From positions 186,001 to 250,000 of the forward strand of contig NZ_JOFH01000015.1 of the NCBI RefSeq assembly GCF_000721235.1: a stretch of 64,000 bases of DNA. The letters are read 5' to 3'. The position numbers and the translations under genes were made by a program. The stretch's first letter is position 1. Every line of letters begins with the position of its first letter. A model generated the notes under the pieces. The model was given only the letters and a program-made list of their open reading frames with translations. It was not told where the DNA came from and did no database searches. Shown one piece after another: positions 36,069 to 45,351 of the stretch. The DNA is from Streptomyces olivaceus. Lineage in GTDB: Bacteria; Actinomycetota; Actinomycetes; Streptomycetales; Streptomycetaceae.

Positions 36069-39000
36069 GTGTCCGTAGCCCGAAGCGCAGGCAGTTGCCA
36101 TTCCGACGAAGAGTCACGGTCGGCTCCTCTGTCACTGGCCCAGGAGCGCCTGTGGGTCACGGCGCGCATGGACGGAGACGCCAGGGCCGCCTACAACGAA
36201 CCGATGCCCTTCGACATCCGGGGGCCGCTGGACCGGAACGCGCTCGTCGACGCGCTGCACCTGCTCTCGGCACGGCACGAGGCCCTGCGCACCCGGCTGG
36301 TCCCCTTCGGGGGTTCGGCCCTTCAGGTCGTCGATCCGCCGGACACGGGGTTCCCGCTCACCTTCACGGACCTGACGGGGCTGCCGGACCCCGGCGAACG
36401 CTTCGCGCAGATACGGGCGGAGGCCGAAGGCACCCCGTTCCGCCTTGGCGAGGAGCCCATGGCGCGGGGCTGCCTGGTCACGCTCGGACCGCTGCACCAC
36501 GTGTTGATCCTGACGGTGCATCACATCGTGTTCGACGGTTGGTCCCGCTCTCTGCTGCTGAGGGAGTTGGGACTGGTCTATTCCGCCCTGCACCGGGGGC
36601 AGGATGTTCCACTGCCGGAACTGACATGGCAGTACAGCGATTACACGCGCTGGCAGTGGACATGGATGTCGGGAGAGGAACCCGTACCGCACGCCGAGTA
36701 CTGGAGAACGGCACTGGCCGGCGTCCCGGCCGTGATCTCCCTGCCCACCGATCGCCCGCGTCCGCCCGAACAGGACTTCCGCGGCGACCGGTCCCCCGTG
36801 ACCGTCGGCGAGGAACTGACCCGCGCCCTGCGCGCGTTGGCCTCCGACAACGATGTCTCCCTCTACGCGACCCTCCTCGCCGGCTGGTCCGTGCTGCTGC
36901 ATCTGCTCTCCGGGCAGGACGACGTCGTGGTCGGCGCTCCCACGTCGAACCGTCGACGCGGGGACGTCGAGGGTCTCGTCGGCCTTTTCGTCAACACCCT
37001 CGCTCTGCGTGCGGACTTCTCCGGCTCGCCCAGCGTCGGGGACGTCCTGCGGCGGGTGAACCGGCGGGTTCGTGACGCCCTCAAGCACGTCGACCTCCCC
37101 TTCGAGCGGGTCGTCGAGCTGGTCAATCCGCCGCGGAGCCCCGCCTACACAGCCTTGTTCCAGACCATGTTCGCGTGGGTTCCGTCGATGCGCGGGGAAC
37201 TCGACCTCCCCGGCCTGGACGTCGAGTTGCGTGCGGACGCCGCTCACGTGCCCGCGAAGTTCGACATGGTCCTGGCACTGGCCGACGAGGGTCAGCAGCT
37301 CACCGGCGAGATCGACTACGCGGTGGCGCTCTTCGACCGGTCGACGATCGAACGGTACACACGCCAGTTCCTTCGCGTGCTCCGGCTCATGACCGAGCGT
37401 CCGGACGCCGGGATCGGCGACCTGACGCTGCTCGACGAGGACGAACGGCGGACGCTCCTCGACACCTTCAGCACGGGGCCCACGGTGACCGGACCGGCGT
37501 CGGCGGGCATACTGGAACGCTTCGCCGCGCAGGTCCGCGAACACCCCGGACAGAGTGCGGTGGTGGCCGGCGACGCGGAACTGGACTACGCCGCGCTCGA
37601 TCACCGGGCCACCCGTCTCGCCCACGCGCTGACCGCCCGGGGCGCCGGTCCCGATCGAGTGGTGGGGCTGCACGCCGGACGGACGGCCGACCTCGTCGTC
37701 GGTGTGCTCGGCATCCTCAAGTCCGGGGCGGCTTATCTGCCCCTCGACCCCGACCAGCCCCCGGAACGGCTCGCCGCCATGGTGGACGACGCCGCACCGG
37801 TCCTCGTGCTCACCGACCGCCCGGAGACCGCGGCCGGCGGGCAGCTGTGGGAGCCCCTGTCGAAGGTGGAGGAAGAGGGAGCGGGTGACGAGGCACCACC
37901 CGCCGGAACGGCCCCGGACCGGCTCGCCTACGTCATCTACACCTCGGGGTCGACCGGCCGTCCCAAAGGCGTGGCGGTGACGCACGGGAGCGTCGTCAAC
38001 CTCCTCGACCACTGGCGCGAACTCATGGGGGACGCTCCCGGTGAGGCGTCTTCGGCCTGGTCGAGCATCGGCTTCGACGCCTCGGTGCACGAACTCCTGA
38101 TGCCGTTGACCACCGGGGCCGTACTCCACCTGGTTCCCGACGAACTCCGCGGCGACCCCGGCGCCCTGCTGCACTGGATGCGCGATCACAAGGTCACCCA
38201 GGCGTTTCTGCCTCCGCCCTACATCCAGTGGATCGGCGAGGACCCGGCCGCACGCCTGGCCGGTTCGAACCTGCGTCAGCTCCTCACCGGAGTGGAGTCC
38301 CTGCCGGAGCGCACCCTGTATCGCATGCGTGAGGTGCTGCCCGGCCTGCGCATCTGCTTCGGCTACGGCCCGACCGAGGCCACGCTGTACGCCACGGCCT
38401 ACACCGACCCGCAGCCGTACGACCGATCGTGTCCCATCGGACGGCCGCTGCGCGGCACCCGCCTGTACCTGCTCGACGACCGTATGCGCCCGGTACCCGT
38501 GGGCGTCCCGGGAGAGGTCTACCTCGGCGGAGCGAGTCTGGCCCGCGGCTACCTGAACCGTCCCGACCTCACCGACGAGCTGTTCGTGCCCGACCCGTTC
38601 GTCCCGGGTGAACGCCTCTACCGCACCGGTGACTTGGCGCGCTGGCTGCCGGACGGCAACGCCGAGTACGCCGGCCGCCGTGACGACCAGCTCAAGCTGC
38701 GCGGCTTCCGCATCGAGCCCGGGGAGGTCGAGGCGGCCCTGCTGGCGGTACCGGGGGTGCGGGAGGCCGTCGTCCTGGCCGATCGCTCCATGCCCGGCAG
38801 CCCCCGCCTGGTCGCCGGTGTGGGATGTCGCGACGGGGCCACGCGGACGCCGCACGAATGGCGTGCGGCCCTCGGGGACCGGCTGCCGGACTACATGATC
38901 CCCGCCGCGGTGGCCGAGTTCCCACGGCTTCCGATGAACCGCAGCGGCAAGGTGGACCGTTCTGAGGTACTGCGTGCCGCGACGGAAGCCCGCCCGGCAC

Positions 39001-40064
39001 GGGTCAACACGGCCGCACCTCGCGACCACGTGGAGATGGCCCTGTACCGGGTCTGGCGCAGGGTGCTGCTCCACCCGGACATCGGGATCGACGACAACTT
39101 CTTCGAGCTGGGCGGCACTTCGATATCGGCGATCAAGATGGCGTCCGCCGTCCAGGAGGAACTCGGCGTCGCCGTGCCCGTCCGGGACGTCATGCTGCAC
39201 CCCACCGTCGAGGCGCTCGCCGCGAGGGTGCGCGGCAGCAGGGGCGGCGCGACGCCGTCGGCGGAACCGAGTGGCCTGGTCGAATTCCGTGCGGGCGACG
39301 GCCGGCAGCGCGTGGTGTGTGTGCACCCCGCCGGTGGCACCGCGTTCTGCTACCTTCCGCTCTCCGCCGAGTTGGCCGACGACATCGGTGTGGTGGGTCT
39401 TCAGGCACCCGGCATCAATCCCGGTGAGTCCACCCTGCCCAGTGTGGAGGCGATGGCCGAGGAGTACCTGCGACTCCTCGCCCCCCGGGCCGACGAGGCG
39501 CTGGTGCTGTGCGGGCTCTCCTACGGCGGTCTCGTCGCGTACGAGATGGGCCGCATCCTGACGGCCGCCGGACACGGGAAGGTGAGTGTGGTCCTCCTCG
39601 ACACCCACGGTGCCCGGGACGACGAGCGGCGCGCCGAGGTCACGCCGGTCGGCATGGAGGAGTTCCGGGAGAAACTGGTGCGCTTCAACGGCATGTACCC
39701 GGGTATCGACGACCACCAGGTGGCCCGCTATCTGAACGTCTACAACCACCACCGGGAGACGGCCCGCGACTACGCCGTGCCCGGATCGTCGGCCCGTGTC
39801 GTGCTGATGCAGGCGACGGCCGTGGAGGACGGGGACACGGACGTCGAGGACGCCGCAGCCCGGCTGCGGGCGTTCTGGCGGGATCGCGCCGGCGGTGGGT
39901 TCGTGGTCGAGCCGGTCGCCTGCGGGCACTGGGACATGCTGGAGAGCGACGAACTGCCCCGGGTCGCCGCCGTCCTCACCGCCGAAGTGCACCGGCTGGC
40001 ATCCGGCCCCGGCCGGGACGGCGCGGAGCGGACAACGCCTTCGGGTACGTCCGGGACACCGTGA
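36069..40064 (+). CDS. One-module nonribosomal peptide synthetase, C-A-PCP-TE
   Basis: Multidomain synthetase of 1331 residues, GTG start behind GAAGG. Condensation domain about 20-440: SLAQERLW and the active HH-IVF-DG motif (His151-His152, Asp156), LCL-like. Adenylation domain about 480-960: YTSGSTGRPKG (Y624), FDASVHE (D670), FGYGPTEAT, YRTGDLARW and NRSGKVDR. Peptidyl-carrier domain: NFFELGGTSIS, phosphopantetheine Ser1018. Thioesterase about 1060-1320: GLSYGG with Ser1151, LLDTHG and CGHWDML for the triad. Rough specificity residues read D-A-H-F-L-G-G-L-Y-K, which I cannot assign. There is no upstream carrier module, so the donor for the condensation domain must come from another protein or a free acyl/aminoacyl thioester. 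Neighbours suggest a glycosylated aminoacyl product. Confidence 0.93.
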   Translation: MSVARSAGSCHSDEESRSAPLSLAQERLWVTARMDGDARAAYNEPMPFDIRGPLDRNALVDALHLLSARHEALRTRLVPFGGSALQVVDPPDTGFPLTFTDLTGLPDPGERFAQIRAEAEGTPFRLGEEPMARGCLVTLGPLHHVLILTVHHIVFDGWSRSLLLRELGLVYSALHRGQDVPLPELTWQYSDYTRWQWTWMSGEEPVPHAEYWRTALAGVPAVISLPTDRPRPPEQDFRGDRSPVTVGEELTRALRALASDNDVSLYATLLAGWSVLLHLLSGQDDVVVGAPTSNRRRGDVEGLVGLFVNTLALRADFSGSPSVGDVLRRVNRRVRDALKHVDLPFERVVELVNPPRSPAYTALFQTMFAWVPSMRGELDLPGLDVELRADAAHVPAKFDMVLALADEGQQLTGEIDYAVALFDRSTIERYTRQFLRVLRLMTERPDAGIGDLTLLDEDERRTLLDTFSTGPTVTGPASAGILERFAAQVREHPGQSAVVAGDAELDYAALDHRATRLAHALTARGAGPDRVVGLHAGRTADLVVGVLGILKSGAAYLPLDPDQPPERLAAMVDDAAPVLVLTDRPETAAGGQLWEPLSKVEEEGAGDEAPPAGTAPDRLAYVIYTSGSTGRPKGVAVTHGSVVNLLDHWRELMGDAPGEASSAWSSIGFDASVHELLMPLTTGAVLHLVPDELRGDPGALLHWMRDHKVTQAFLPPPYIQWIGEDPAARLAGSNLRQLLTGVESLPERTLYRMREVLPGLRICFGYGPTEATLYATAYTDPQPYDRSCPIGRPLRGTRLYLLDDRMRPVPVGVPGEVYLGGASLARGYLNRPDLTDELFVPDPFVPGERLYRTGDLARWLPDGNAEYAGRRDDQLKLRGFRIEPGEVEAALLAVPGVREAVVLADRSMPGSPRLVAGVGCRDGATRTPHEWRAALGDRLPDYMIPAAVAEFPRLPMNRSGKVDRSEVLRAATEARPARVNTAAPRDHVEMALYRVWRRVLLHPDIGIDDNFFELGGTSISAIKMASAVQEELGVAVPVRDVMLHPTVEALAARVRGSRGGATPSAEPSGLVEFRAGDGRQRVVCVHPAGGTAFCYLPLSAELADDIGVVGLQAPGINPGESTLPSVEAMAEEYLRLLAPRADEALVLCGLSYGGLVAYEMGRILTAAGHGKVSVVLLDTHGARDDERRAEVTPVGMEEFREKLVRFNGMYPGIDDHQVARYLNVYNHHRETARDYAVPGSSARVVLMQATAVEDGDTDVEDAAARLRAFWRDRAGGGFVVEPVACGHWDMLESDELPRVAAVLTAEVHRLASGPGRDGAERTTPSGTSGTP

Positions 40065-40137
40065 AACCGCATGCCGGCACGTCCCCCGCCGACCCGGCCG
40101 AGGGTCCCGGCGTGACGGCCCGGCCGCTCCTCGGCGG

Positions 40138-40647
40138 TCAGCCGGCGCACCTCGCGAACGCCCCGTACGCCCGGTCGTCGAAGAGCACGAAGCGGGCCTC
40201 CGTCACCAGGGTCCCGGTGGCCCGTACCGTCTCGACGGCGATGCGGGCGGCGTCGTCCAGGGGCCACCGGTAGACGCCGGTCGAGACGGCCGGGAACGCG
40301 ACGGTGCGGGCGCCCAGTTCGTCGGCGACGCGCAGGGACTCGCGGTAGCAGGAGGCGAGGAGGCCGGAGCGGTCCTCGGTGGTGCTGTGGACCGGGCCGA
40401 CCGTGTGGATCACCCACCGTGCGTCCAGGTCGCCCGCGGTGGTGGCGACCGCCCGGCCGGTGGGCAGGCCCTTGCCGAGGTGCCCGGCGCGCAGCCGTCG
40501 GCACTCGGCGAGGATCGCGGGACCGCCGCGCCGGTGGATGGCGCCGTCGACACCGCCTCCGCCGAGGAGTGAGGAGTTCGCGGCGTTGACGATCGCGTCG
40601 GCGCTCTCGCGGGTGATGTCGCCCTGGACGAGGGTGATGGTGGGCAT
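40138..40647 (-). CDS. Macro-domain protein, O-acetyl-ADP-ribose deacetylase-like
   Basis: Single macro domain of 169 residues. It opens with ITLVQGDITRESADAIVNAANSSLLGGGGVDGAIHR, the ADP-ribose binding motif of YmdB-like proteins, and continues with VIHTVGPV and the phosphate loop FPAVSTGVYRWP. The start is ATG 40647 with GAGGACG upstream. Such proteins remove acetyl or ADP-ribose groups. It lies convergent to the NRPS gene and 32 nt after the flavoenzyme gene on the same strand, probably in one transcript. Confidence 0.9.
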   Translation of the reverse strand: MPTITLVQGDITRESADAIVNAANSSLLGGGGVDGAIHRRGGPAILAECRRLRAGHLGKGLPTGRAVATTAGDLDARWVIHTVGPVHSTTEDRSGLLASCYRESLRVADELGARTVAFPAVSTGVYRWPLDDAARIAVETVRATGTLVTEARFVLFDDRAYGAFARCAG

Positions 40648-40679
40648 GGGGGCGTCCGTCCTCGGTGGTGTGGTCCGGG

Positions 40680-42098
40680 TCAGGTCTGCCTCAGCCGCCG
40701 CCAGACGGCCTTCGCCGCGTTGTGGCCCGACATGCCGTGGACACCGGGGCCGGGCGGGGTGGCCGACGAGCAGATGAACACGGCTGGATGCGGGGTCGAG
40801 TACGGGAACAGGGAGAGCTTGGGGCGCAGCAGGAGCTGGAGGCCGGAGACCGCGCCGGAGGCGATGTCGCCGCCCACGTAGTTGGCGTTGCGGACGGCCA
40901 GTTCGGGCGGGCCGGCGGTGGCGCGGGCCAGGACACGGTCGCGGAAGCCGGGGGCGAAGCGCTCCAGTTGGCGTTCGACGGCGTCGGTGAGGTCGCCGCT
41001 CCAGCCGTTGGGCACGTGGCCGTAGGCCCAGAAGACGTGCTTGCCGGCCGGTGCCCGGGTGGGGTCGGCGACGCCGGGCTGCACGGTGATGAGGAACGGC
41101 CGCTCGGGCGCGCGGTCGGTGCCGTAGGCCGCGTCCAGGGCGGCGCCGATCTCCGCGCTGTCGGCGCCGATCTGCACGGTGCCCGCCCTGCGAGGCTCCT
41201 CCGCGGTCCACGGGACGGGGCCGTCGAGGGCGTAGTCGATCTTGAAGACGCCGGGTCCGTACCGGTACCCCGCGTAGTGGTTGCCGAGACCGGCGATGCG
41301 GGCCAGGGCCGTCGGCGAGGTGTCGAAGACGTACGCCCGTGCGGGCGGCAGGTCGTCGAGGCGCTTGACCTCGTAGTCGGTGTGGACCGTGCCGCCGAGG
41401 TCCTTCAGGTACGCCGTGAGGGCGTCGGAGATGGACTGGGAGCCGCCGCGGGCCACGGGCCAGCCCCGGGCGTGCGCGGCGAGCGCGAAGACCAGGCCTA
41501 TGGCGCCGGTGGCGAAGCCGCCGAGCGGGGCCATGACGTGCGCGACTAGCCCGGCGAAGAGGGTCTTGGCCTTCTCGTCGCGGAAGCGGCGCATCAGCCA
41601 CGTCGACGGCGGCAGGCCGACCAGGCCGAAGCGGGCGAGGGTGACCGGGTCGCGGGGCAGCGCGGTCAGCGGCAGGGACATGAAGTCGCGGGCCAGGGTG
41701 TCCCACCGGGGCAGGAACCGCTCGACCAGCCGCCGGTACGCCCCCGCGTCGCGCGCCCCGAAGGAGGCGGCCGTCTCGCCGACCGACCGGGACAGCACGG
41801 CGGCCGAGCCGTCGGGGAAGGGGTGCGCCATGGGCAGCCCCGCGTGCAGCCACTCCAGGCCGTACCGCTCCAGGGGGAGGGCACGGAAGGCCGGGGAGTT
41901 GATGCCGAGCGGGTGCGCGGCGGAGCACGGGTCGTGCCGGAAGCCCGGCAGGGTCAGCTCCTCCGTGCGAGCGCCGCCGCCCACGGTGTCCCGGGCCTCG
42001 AACACGGCGACCGAGAAGCCGCGGCGGGCCAGCTCCACGGCAGCGGTCAGTCCGTTCGGTCCCGCTCCCACTACGACCGCATCGAGCATCGACGGCAC
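40680..42098 (-). CDS. Phytoene-dehydrogenase-like FAD oxidoreductase
   Basis: Flavoprotein of 472 residues. The N-terminal dinucleotide motif is [20 protein letters not shown], followed by [22 protein letters not shown]. The C-terminal [22 protein letters not shown] is the matching FAD-binding tail of the CrtI/PYROXD2 group. There are no carotenoid genes around it, so true phytoene desaturation is doubtful and the substrate is unknown. GTG 42098 has AAGGGG upstream; ATG 42089 is an in-frame alternative. Confidence 0.87.
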   Translation of the reverse strand: MPSMLDAVVVGAGPNGLTAAVELARRGFSVAVFEARDTVGGGARTEELTLPGFRHDPCSAAHPLGINSPAFRALPLERYGLEWLHAGLPMAHPFPDGSAAVLSRSVGETAASFGARDAGAYRRLVERFLPRWDTLARDFMSLPLTALPRDPVTLARFGLVGLPPSTWLMRRFRDEKAKTLFAGLVAHVMAPLGGFATGAIGLVFALAAHARGWPVARGGSQSISDALTAYLKDLGGTVHTDYEVKRLDDLPPARAYVFDTSPTALARIAGLGNHYAGYRYGPGVFKIDYALDGPVPWTAEEPRRAGTVQIGADSAEIGAALDAAYGTDRAPERPFLITVQPGVADPTRAPAGKHVFWAYGHVPNGWSGDLTDAVERQLERFAPGFRDRVLARATAGPPELAVRNANYVGGDIASGAVSGLQLLLRPKLSLFPYSTPHPAVFICSSATPPGPGVHGMSGHNAAKAVWRRLRQT

Positions 42099-42196
42099 CT
42101 CGGACCCCTTCGTCAGCCGATGGCCACTCCGGGTCAGGATATGCCCGGGGTCCGACAGCCCGCGGTCGCGGGGCCCCGCCGCACCGGCCCGGCGGA

Positions 42197-43051
42197 TCAG
42201 ATCCCGCCCGCCTCGCCCGCCAGCAGCGCCGCCACCCGGCGGGCGGTGGCCGCGTCACGGGCCGCGGTGAACGGCAGGTCGTTGCCCCCGGTGATGCGGA
42301 AGGGCTCGCCCGAGCGGGTCAGGTGGGTGCCGCCGGCCTCCTCGACCAGGAGGATGCCCGCCGCGTGGTCCCAGGCCGCCTCCCACGAGAACGCGGTGGC
42401 GTCGCACTCGCCGAGGGCCACCGCCAGGTACTCCAGACCGGCCGAGCCGCACGGGCGGGGCGCCACGCCGGGGGTGCGCAGGGCCAGCAGGTCGCGCTTC
42501 TGCTCGTCCGTCGTGTAGTCCGGGTGGGAGGTGGCGACCCGCAGGTCCCGGCCGGGCTCGGGCGGTCCGGCGTACAGCCGCTCGCCGTCCAGGTGGGCGC
42601 CCCGGCCGCGGATCGCCGTGGCGAACCGGTCGTCGACGGGGGCGTAGGTCCAGGAGGCGAGCACCACGCCGTGCTAGGCGAGCGCCACCAGGGTGCAGAA
42701 GCCCGGGTCGCCGTGGACGAACTGGCGGGTGCCGTCGACCGGGTCGACGATCCACACCGGGGCGTCGCCGCGTATCGCCTCGTAGGAGGCGGGATTGGCG
42801 TGCACCGCCTCCTCGCCGACCACGACCGAGCCGGGCAGCAGCCGGGCCAGGACCTCGGTGAGGTACAGCTCGGCCTTGCGGTCGGCGTCCGTGACCAGGT
42901 CGTGCGGGGCGGTCTTCTGGTCGATCTCGTGTGCCGCGAGCCTGCTGCGGCGCGGCATGATCTCCTGCGCGGCCGCCTTGCGGACGGCCTCCTCCACGTC
43001 GCCGGCGTGGCGGGCGAGAAACTCGTCGATGGTTTCGTTGGTCTCGATCAT
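42197..43051 (-). pseudogene. Inositol-monophosphatase-family gene interrupted by an in-frame TAG
   Basis: The frame starts at ATG 43051 and encodes the first half of an IMPase fold (DLVTDADRKAE, GEEAVHANP, and the metal-binding WIVDPVDGTRQFVHG). It then meets TAG at codon 126 (42674-42676), right after TLVALA. The same frame continues without shift as HGVVLASWTYAPVDD up to WDHAAGILLVEEAGG, the second metal motif, and ends normally at 42197. The simplest origin is CAG to TAG. Both motifs are needed for activity, so the product is dead unless TAG is read through or the base is a sequencing error. A downstream GTG (42667) gives only the C-terminal half. Confidence 0.8.
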
Positions 43052-43167
43052 GGCTCCATGAGAGCACGCGCCACTGACAATCCCCACCCGGCCGGTGTAC
43101 TCCGGGTGGAATCGGTACGAACAACCGGTGCGGGGCCCGGCGGGGCCGCGGGGGCGGGCCACGGGGT

Positions 43168-45003
43168 TCAGCGGCCGACGGCGTACCCCTGCATGCCGCG
43201 CGGGTTCGCCGCCGCCGACAGGACGCCCGTCTCCGGGTCCCGCGCGACGGCGCACAGCCGGCCCTCGGACCAGGCGTCGCCCACCGTGACGTCGTGCCCG
43301 CGGCGGCGCAGCTCCTCGACGACCCCTTCCGGCACACGGGACTCCACGGTGACGCTGCCCGCCCGCATGCCGCGCGGGAAGAAGGAGCCGGGGAAGCTGT
43401 CGTTGTGCCAGTTCGGCGCGTCGATCGCGCCCTGCAGGTCGAGGCCGCCCCGGACCCGTGCGCGCAGGGCGACCGCCAGGAAGAAGTGCAGCTGCCACTG
43501 GTCCTGCTGGTCGCCGCCGGGCGTGCCGAACGCCATGACGGGCACCCCGTCCCGCAGCGCGAGCGACGGCGTGAGCGTGGTGCGGGGGCGGCGGCCGGGC
43601 GTGAGCGAGTTCGGCAGGCCCTCCTCCAGCCAGGTCATCTGCAGGCGGGTGCCGAGCGGAAAACCCAGCTCGGGCACGACCGGGTTGGACTGCAGCCAGC
43701 CGCCGCTGGGCGTGGCGGAGAGCATGTTGCCCCAGCGGTCCACGATGTCGAGGTGGCAGGTGTCGCCGCGGGTGCCGCCGTCGGCCGAGACGTCCGGCTC
43801 GCCGGGCACCGGGGAGGTGGGGCTCTTGGCGACGGTCGGCTCCCCGACCCCCAGCGCGTCGAAGCCCTCGGCCTCCACGGCCGCCACGCGCGCGCGGGCA
43901 CTGATGCGCGGGGCCCGCCCGCCCGGCGCGCCGGGCCGCAACTCGAAGGAGGCCCGGTCGCCGACGAGCGCCCGCCGCTGCGCGTTGTACTCGGGCGACA
44001 GCAGGTCGTCGAGCGGCACCTCGTCCGCGCCGTGCGCGTCGCCGTACCAGGCCTCGCGGTCGGCCATGGCGAGCTTGCAGCCCTCGACGAGCAGGTGGAC
44101 GTAGTCGGCGGAGCCGTGGGCGGGCAGTTCGGGCGGGAGCAGCGCCAACTGCTGGAGCAGCGCCGGGCCCTGGCTCCAGGGCCCGGCCTTGCACAGGGTC
44201 CAGCCGTTCCAGTCGTACGTCGCCGGCGCCTCGTAGTGCGCGGACCAGCCGGCGAGGTCGTCGGCGGTCAGGGTGCCGGTACGGCGTTCTCCGCTGGTGT
44301 CCAGGGTGGGCCGCCCGGCCTGCCGGACGAGGGCCTCGGCGACGAACCCGGAGCGCCAGATCTCCCGCGCCGCGTCGATCTCCGCCTCCCGGTCCCCCGC
44401 GCCGGCGGCCTCGGCGAGCAGCCGCCGCCAGGTCGCGGCGAGGGCGGGGTTGCGGAACAGCGCGCCGGGGCGGGGCGGGCGGCCGTCCGGCAAATAGACC
44501 TCGGCGGAGGACGTCCACTCGGTCTCGAACAGCTCCCGGACGGTCGCGACGGTCTCCGCGAAGCGCTCCACGGGCGGGTGCCCGTCCTCGGCGTAGCCGA
44601 CGGCGTACTTCAGCACGTCGGCCAGCGGCTTCGTGCCGTGGTCGCGCAGCAGGAGCAGCCAGGCGTCGAAGGCACCGGGCACGGCGGCGGCGAGCGGGCC
44701 GGTGCCGGGGACGAGGTCGAGACCGAGCCCCCGGTAGTGCGCCACCGTCGCCCCGGCCGGCGCCACGCCCTGCCCGCACAGCACCCGCACCTCGCCGCCG
44801 GCCGGCGCGAGCAGGATCGGCGCCTCCCCGGCGGGGCCGTTGAGGTGCGGCTCGACGACGTGCAGCACGAAGGCACCGGCCACGGCGGCGTCGTAGGCGT
44901 TGCCCCCGTCCTCCAGTACGGCCATGGCCGACTGCGAGGCCAGCCAGTGGGTGGAGGACACCATCCCGAAGGTGCCCTGGAGGGTGGGACGGGTGGTGAA
45001 CAC
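43168..45003 (-). CDS. Gamma-glutamyltransferase family protein
   Basis: Ntn-hydrolase proenzyme of 611 residues. The N-terminus is GMVSSTHWLASQSAMAVLEDGGNAYDAAVAG. The catalytic Thr that becomes the N-terminus of the small subunit is Thr415 in RGDTCHLDIVD, followed by WGNMLSATPSGGW, LTPSLALRDG and FGTPGGDQQDQW. No signal peptide is seen from GTG 45003, which has GAGGTGA eight nt upstream, so it is probably cytosolic and of the YwrD-like group. The role may be hydrolysis of gamma-glutamyl compounds or of cephalosporin-like acyl amides. Transcribed alone. Confidence 0.88.
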   Translation of the reverse strand: MFTTRPTLQGTFGMVSSTHWLASQSAMAVLEDGGNAYDAAVAGAFVLHVVEPHLNGPAGEAPILLAPAGGEVRVLCGQGVAPAGATVAHYRGLGLDLVPGTGPLAAAVPGAFDAWLLLLRDHGTKPLADVLKYAVGYAEDGHPPVERFAETVATVRELFETEWTSSAEVYLPDGRPPRPGALFRNPALAATWRRLLAEAAGAGDREAEIDAAREIWRSGFVAEALVRQAGRPTLDTSGERRTGTLTADDLAGWSAHYEAPATYDWNGWTLCKAGPWSQGPALLQQLALLPPELPAHGSADYVHLLVEGCKLAMADREAWYGDAHGADEVPLDDLLSPEYNAQRRALVGDRASFELRPGAPGGRAPRISARARVAAVEAEGFDALGVGEPTVAKSPTSPVPGEPDVSADGGTRGDTCHLDIVDRWGNMLSATPSGGWLQSNPVVPELGFPLGTRLQMTWLEEGLPNSLTPGRRPRTTLTPSLALRDGVPVMAFGTPGGDQQDQWQLHFFLAVALRARVRGGLDLQGAIDAPNWHNDSFPGSFFPRGMRAGSVTVESRVPEGVVEELRRRGHDVTVGDAWSEGRLCAVARDPETGVLSAAANPRGMQGYAVGR

Positions 45004-45351
45004 GGGGACTCTCACCTCACTGTTCGGGTGTACCGGCCTGCACCATAGGCGCTCAGGACGGCGGCTGGGGAGGGTCTGACGAGTGGCCACCAGGAAACCC
45101 CTTCGGCGAGGGTCGGGCGAGCCCCCCGGTGCCGGACACGGTCCGTGCTGCCTGAGCCGGTGTGGTCGAGGTGCGGCGCGGGGCACTCTCGCACGCGATC
45201 GGTGATCGTAGGCCGCCGAGGGAGAGGCAGCGGCGGGTATTGAGCAGTGCACCCGGGAACTGCCGTGATCAGGCTTTGCGCTGACTGCTCGCGGAGGATC
45301 ACCCAGGTGGGGACGAGCGCCACGGCAGGTCCGGCTCAGGCCTCTCCGGCC
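45004..45351. other. 348-bp intergenic region before the gamma-glutamyltransferase gene
   Basis: No gene is supported. A minus-strand TATGGT near 45042 could be the -10 for the gamma-glutamyltransferase gene. A weak 5-bp stem (AGGCC-ggaga-GGCCT) just beyond the transporter stop may act in termination. Confidence 0.35.

Noticed and set aside
36132..39992. 1286-codon ORF opposite the NRPS gene
   Set aside because: Antisense shadow. The plus strand carries every NRPS core motif in one frame.
40680..42098. Carotenoid biosynthesis gene crtI
   Set aside because: The protein is CrtI-like only at superfamily level, and no crtB, crtE or other carotenoid gene is nearby.
42197..42667. Separate 156-residue phosphatase gene
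   Set aside because: It contains only the C-terminal half of an inositol-monophosphatase fold. The N-terminal half lies in the same frame just upstream of one TAG, so the two are one broken gene.
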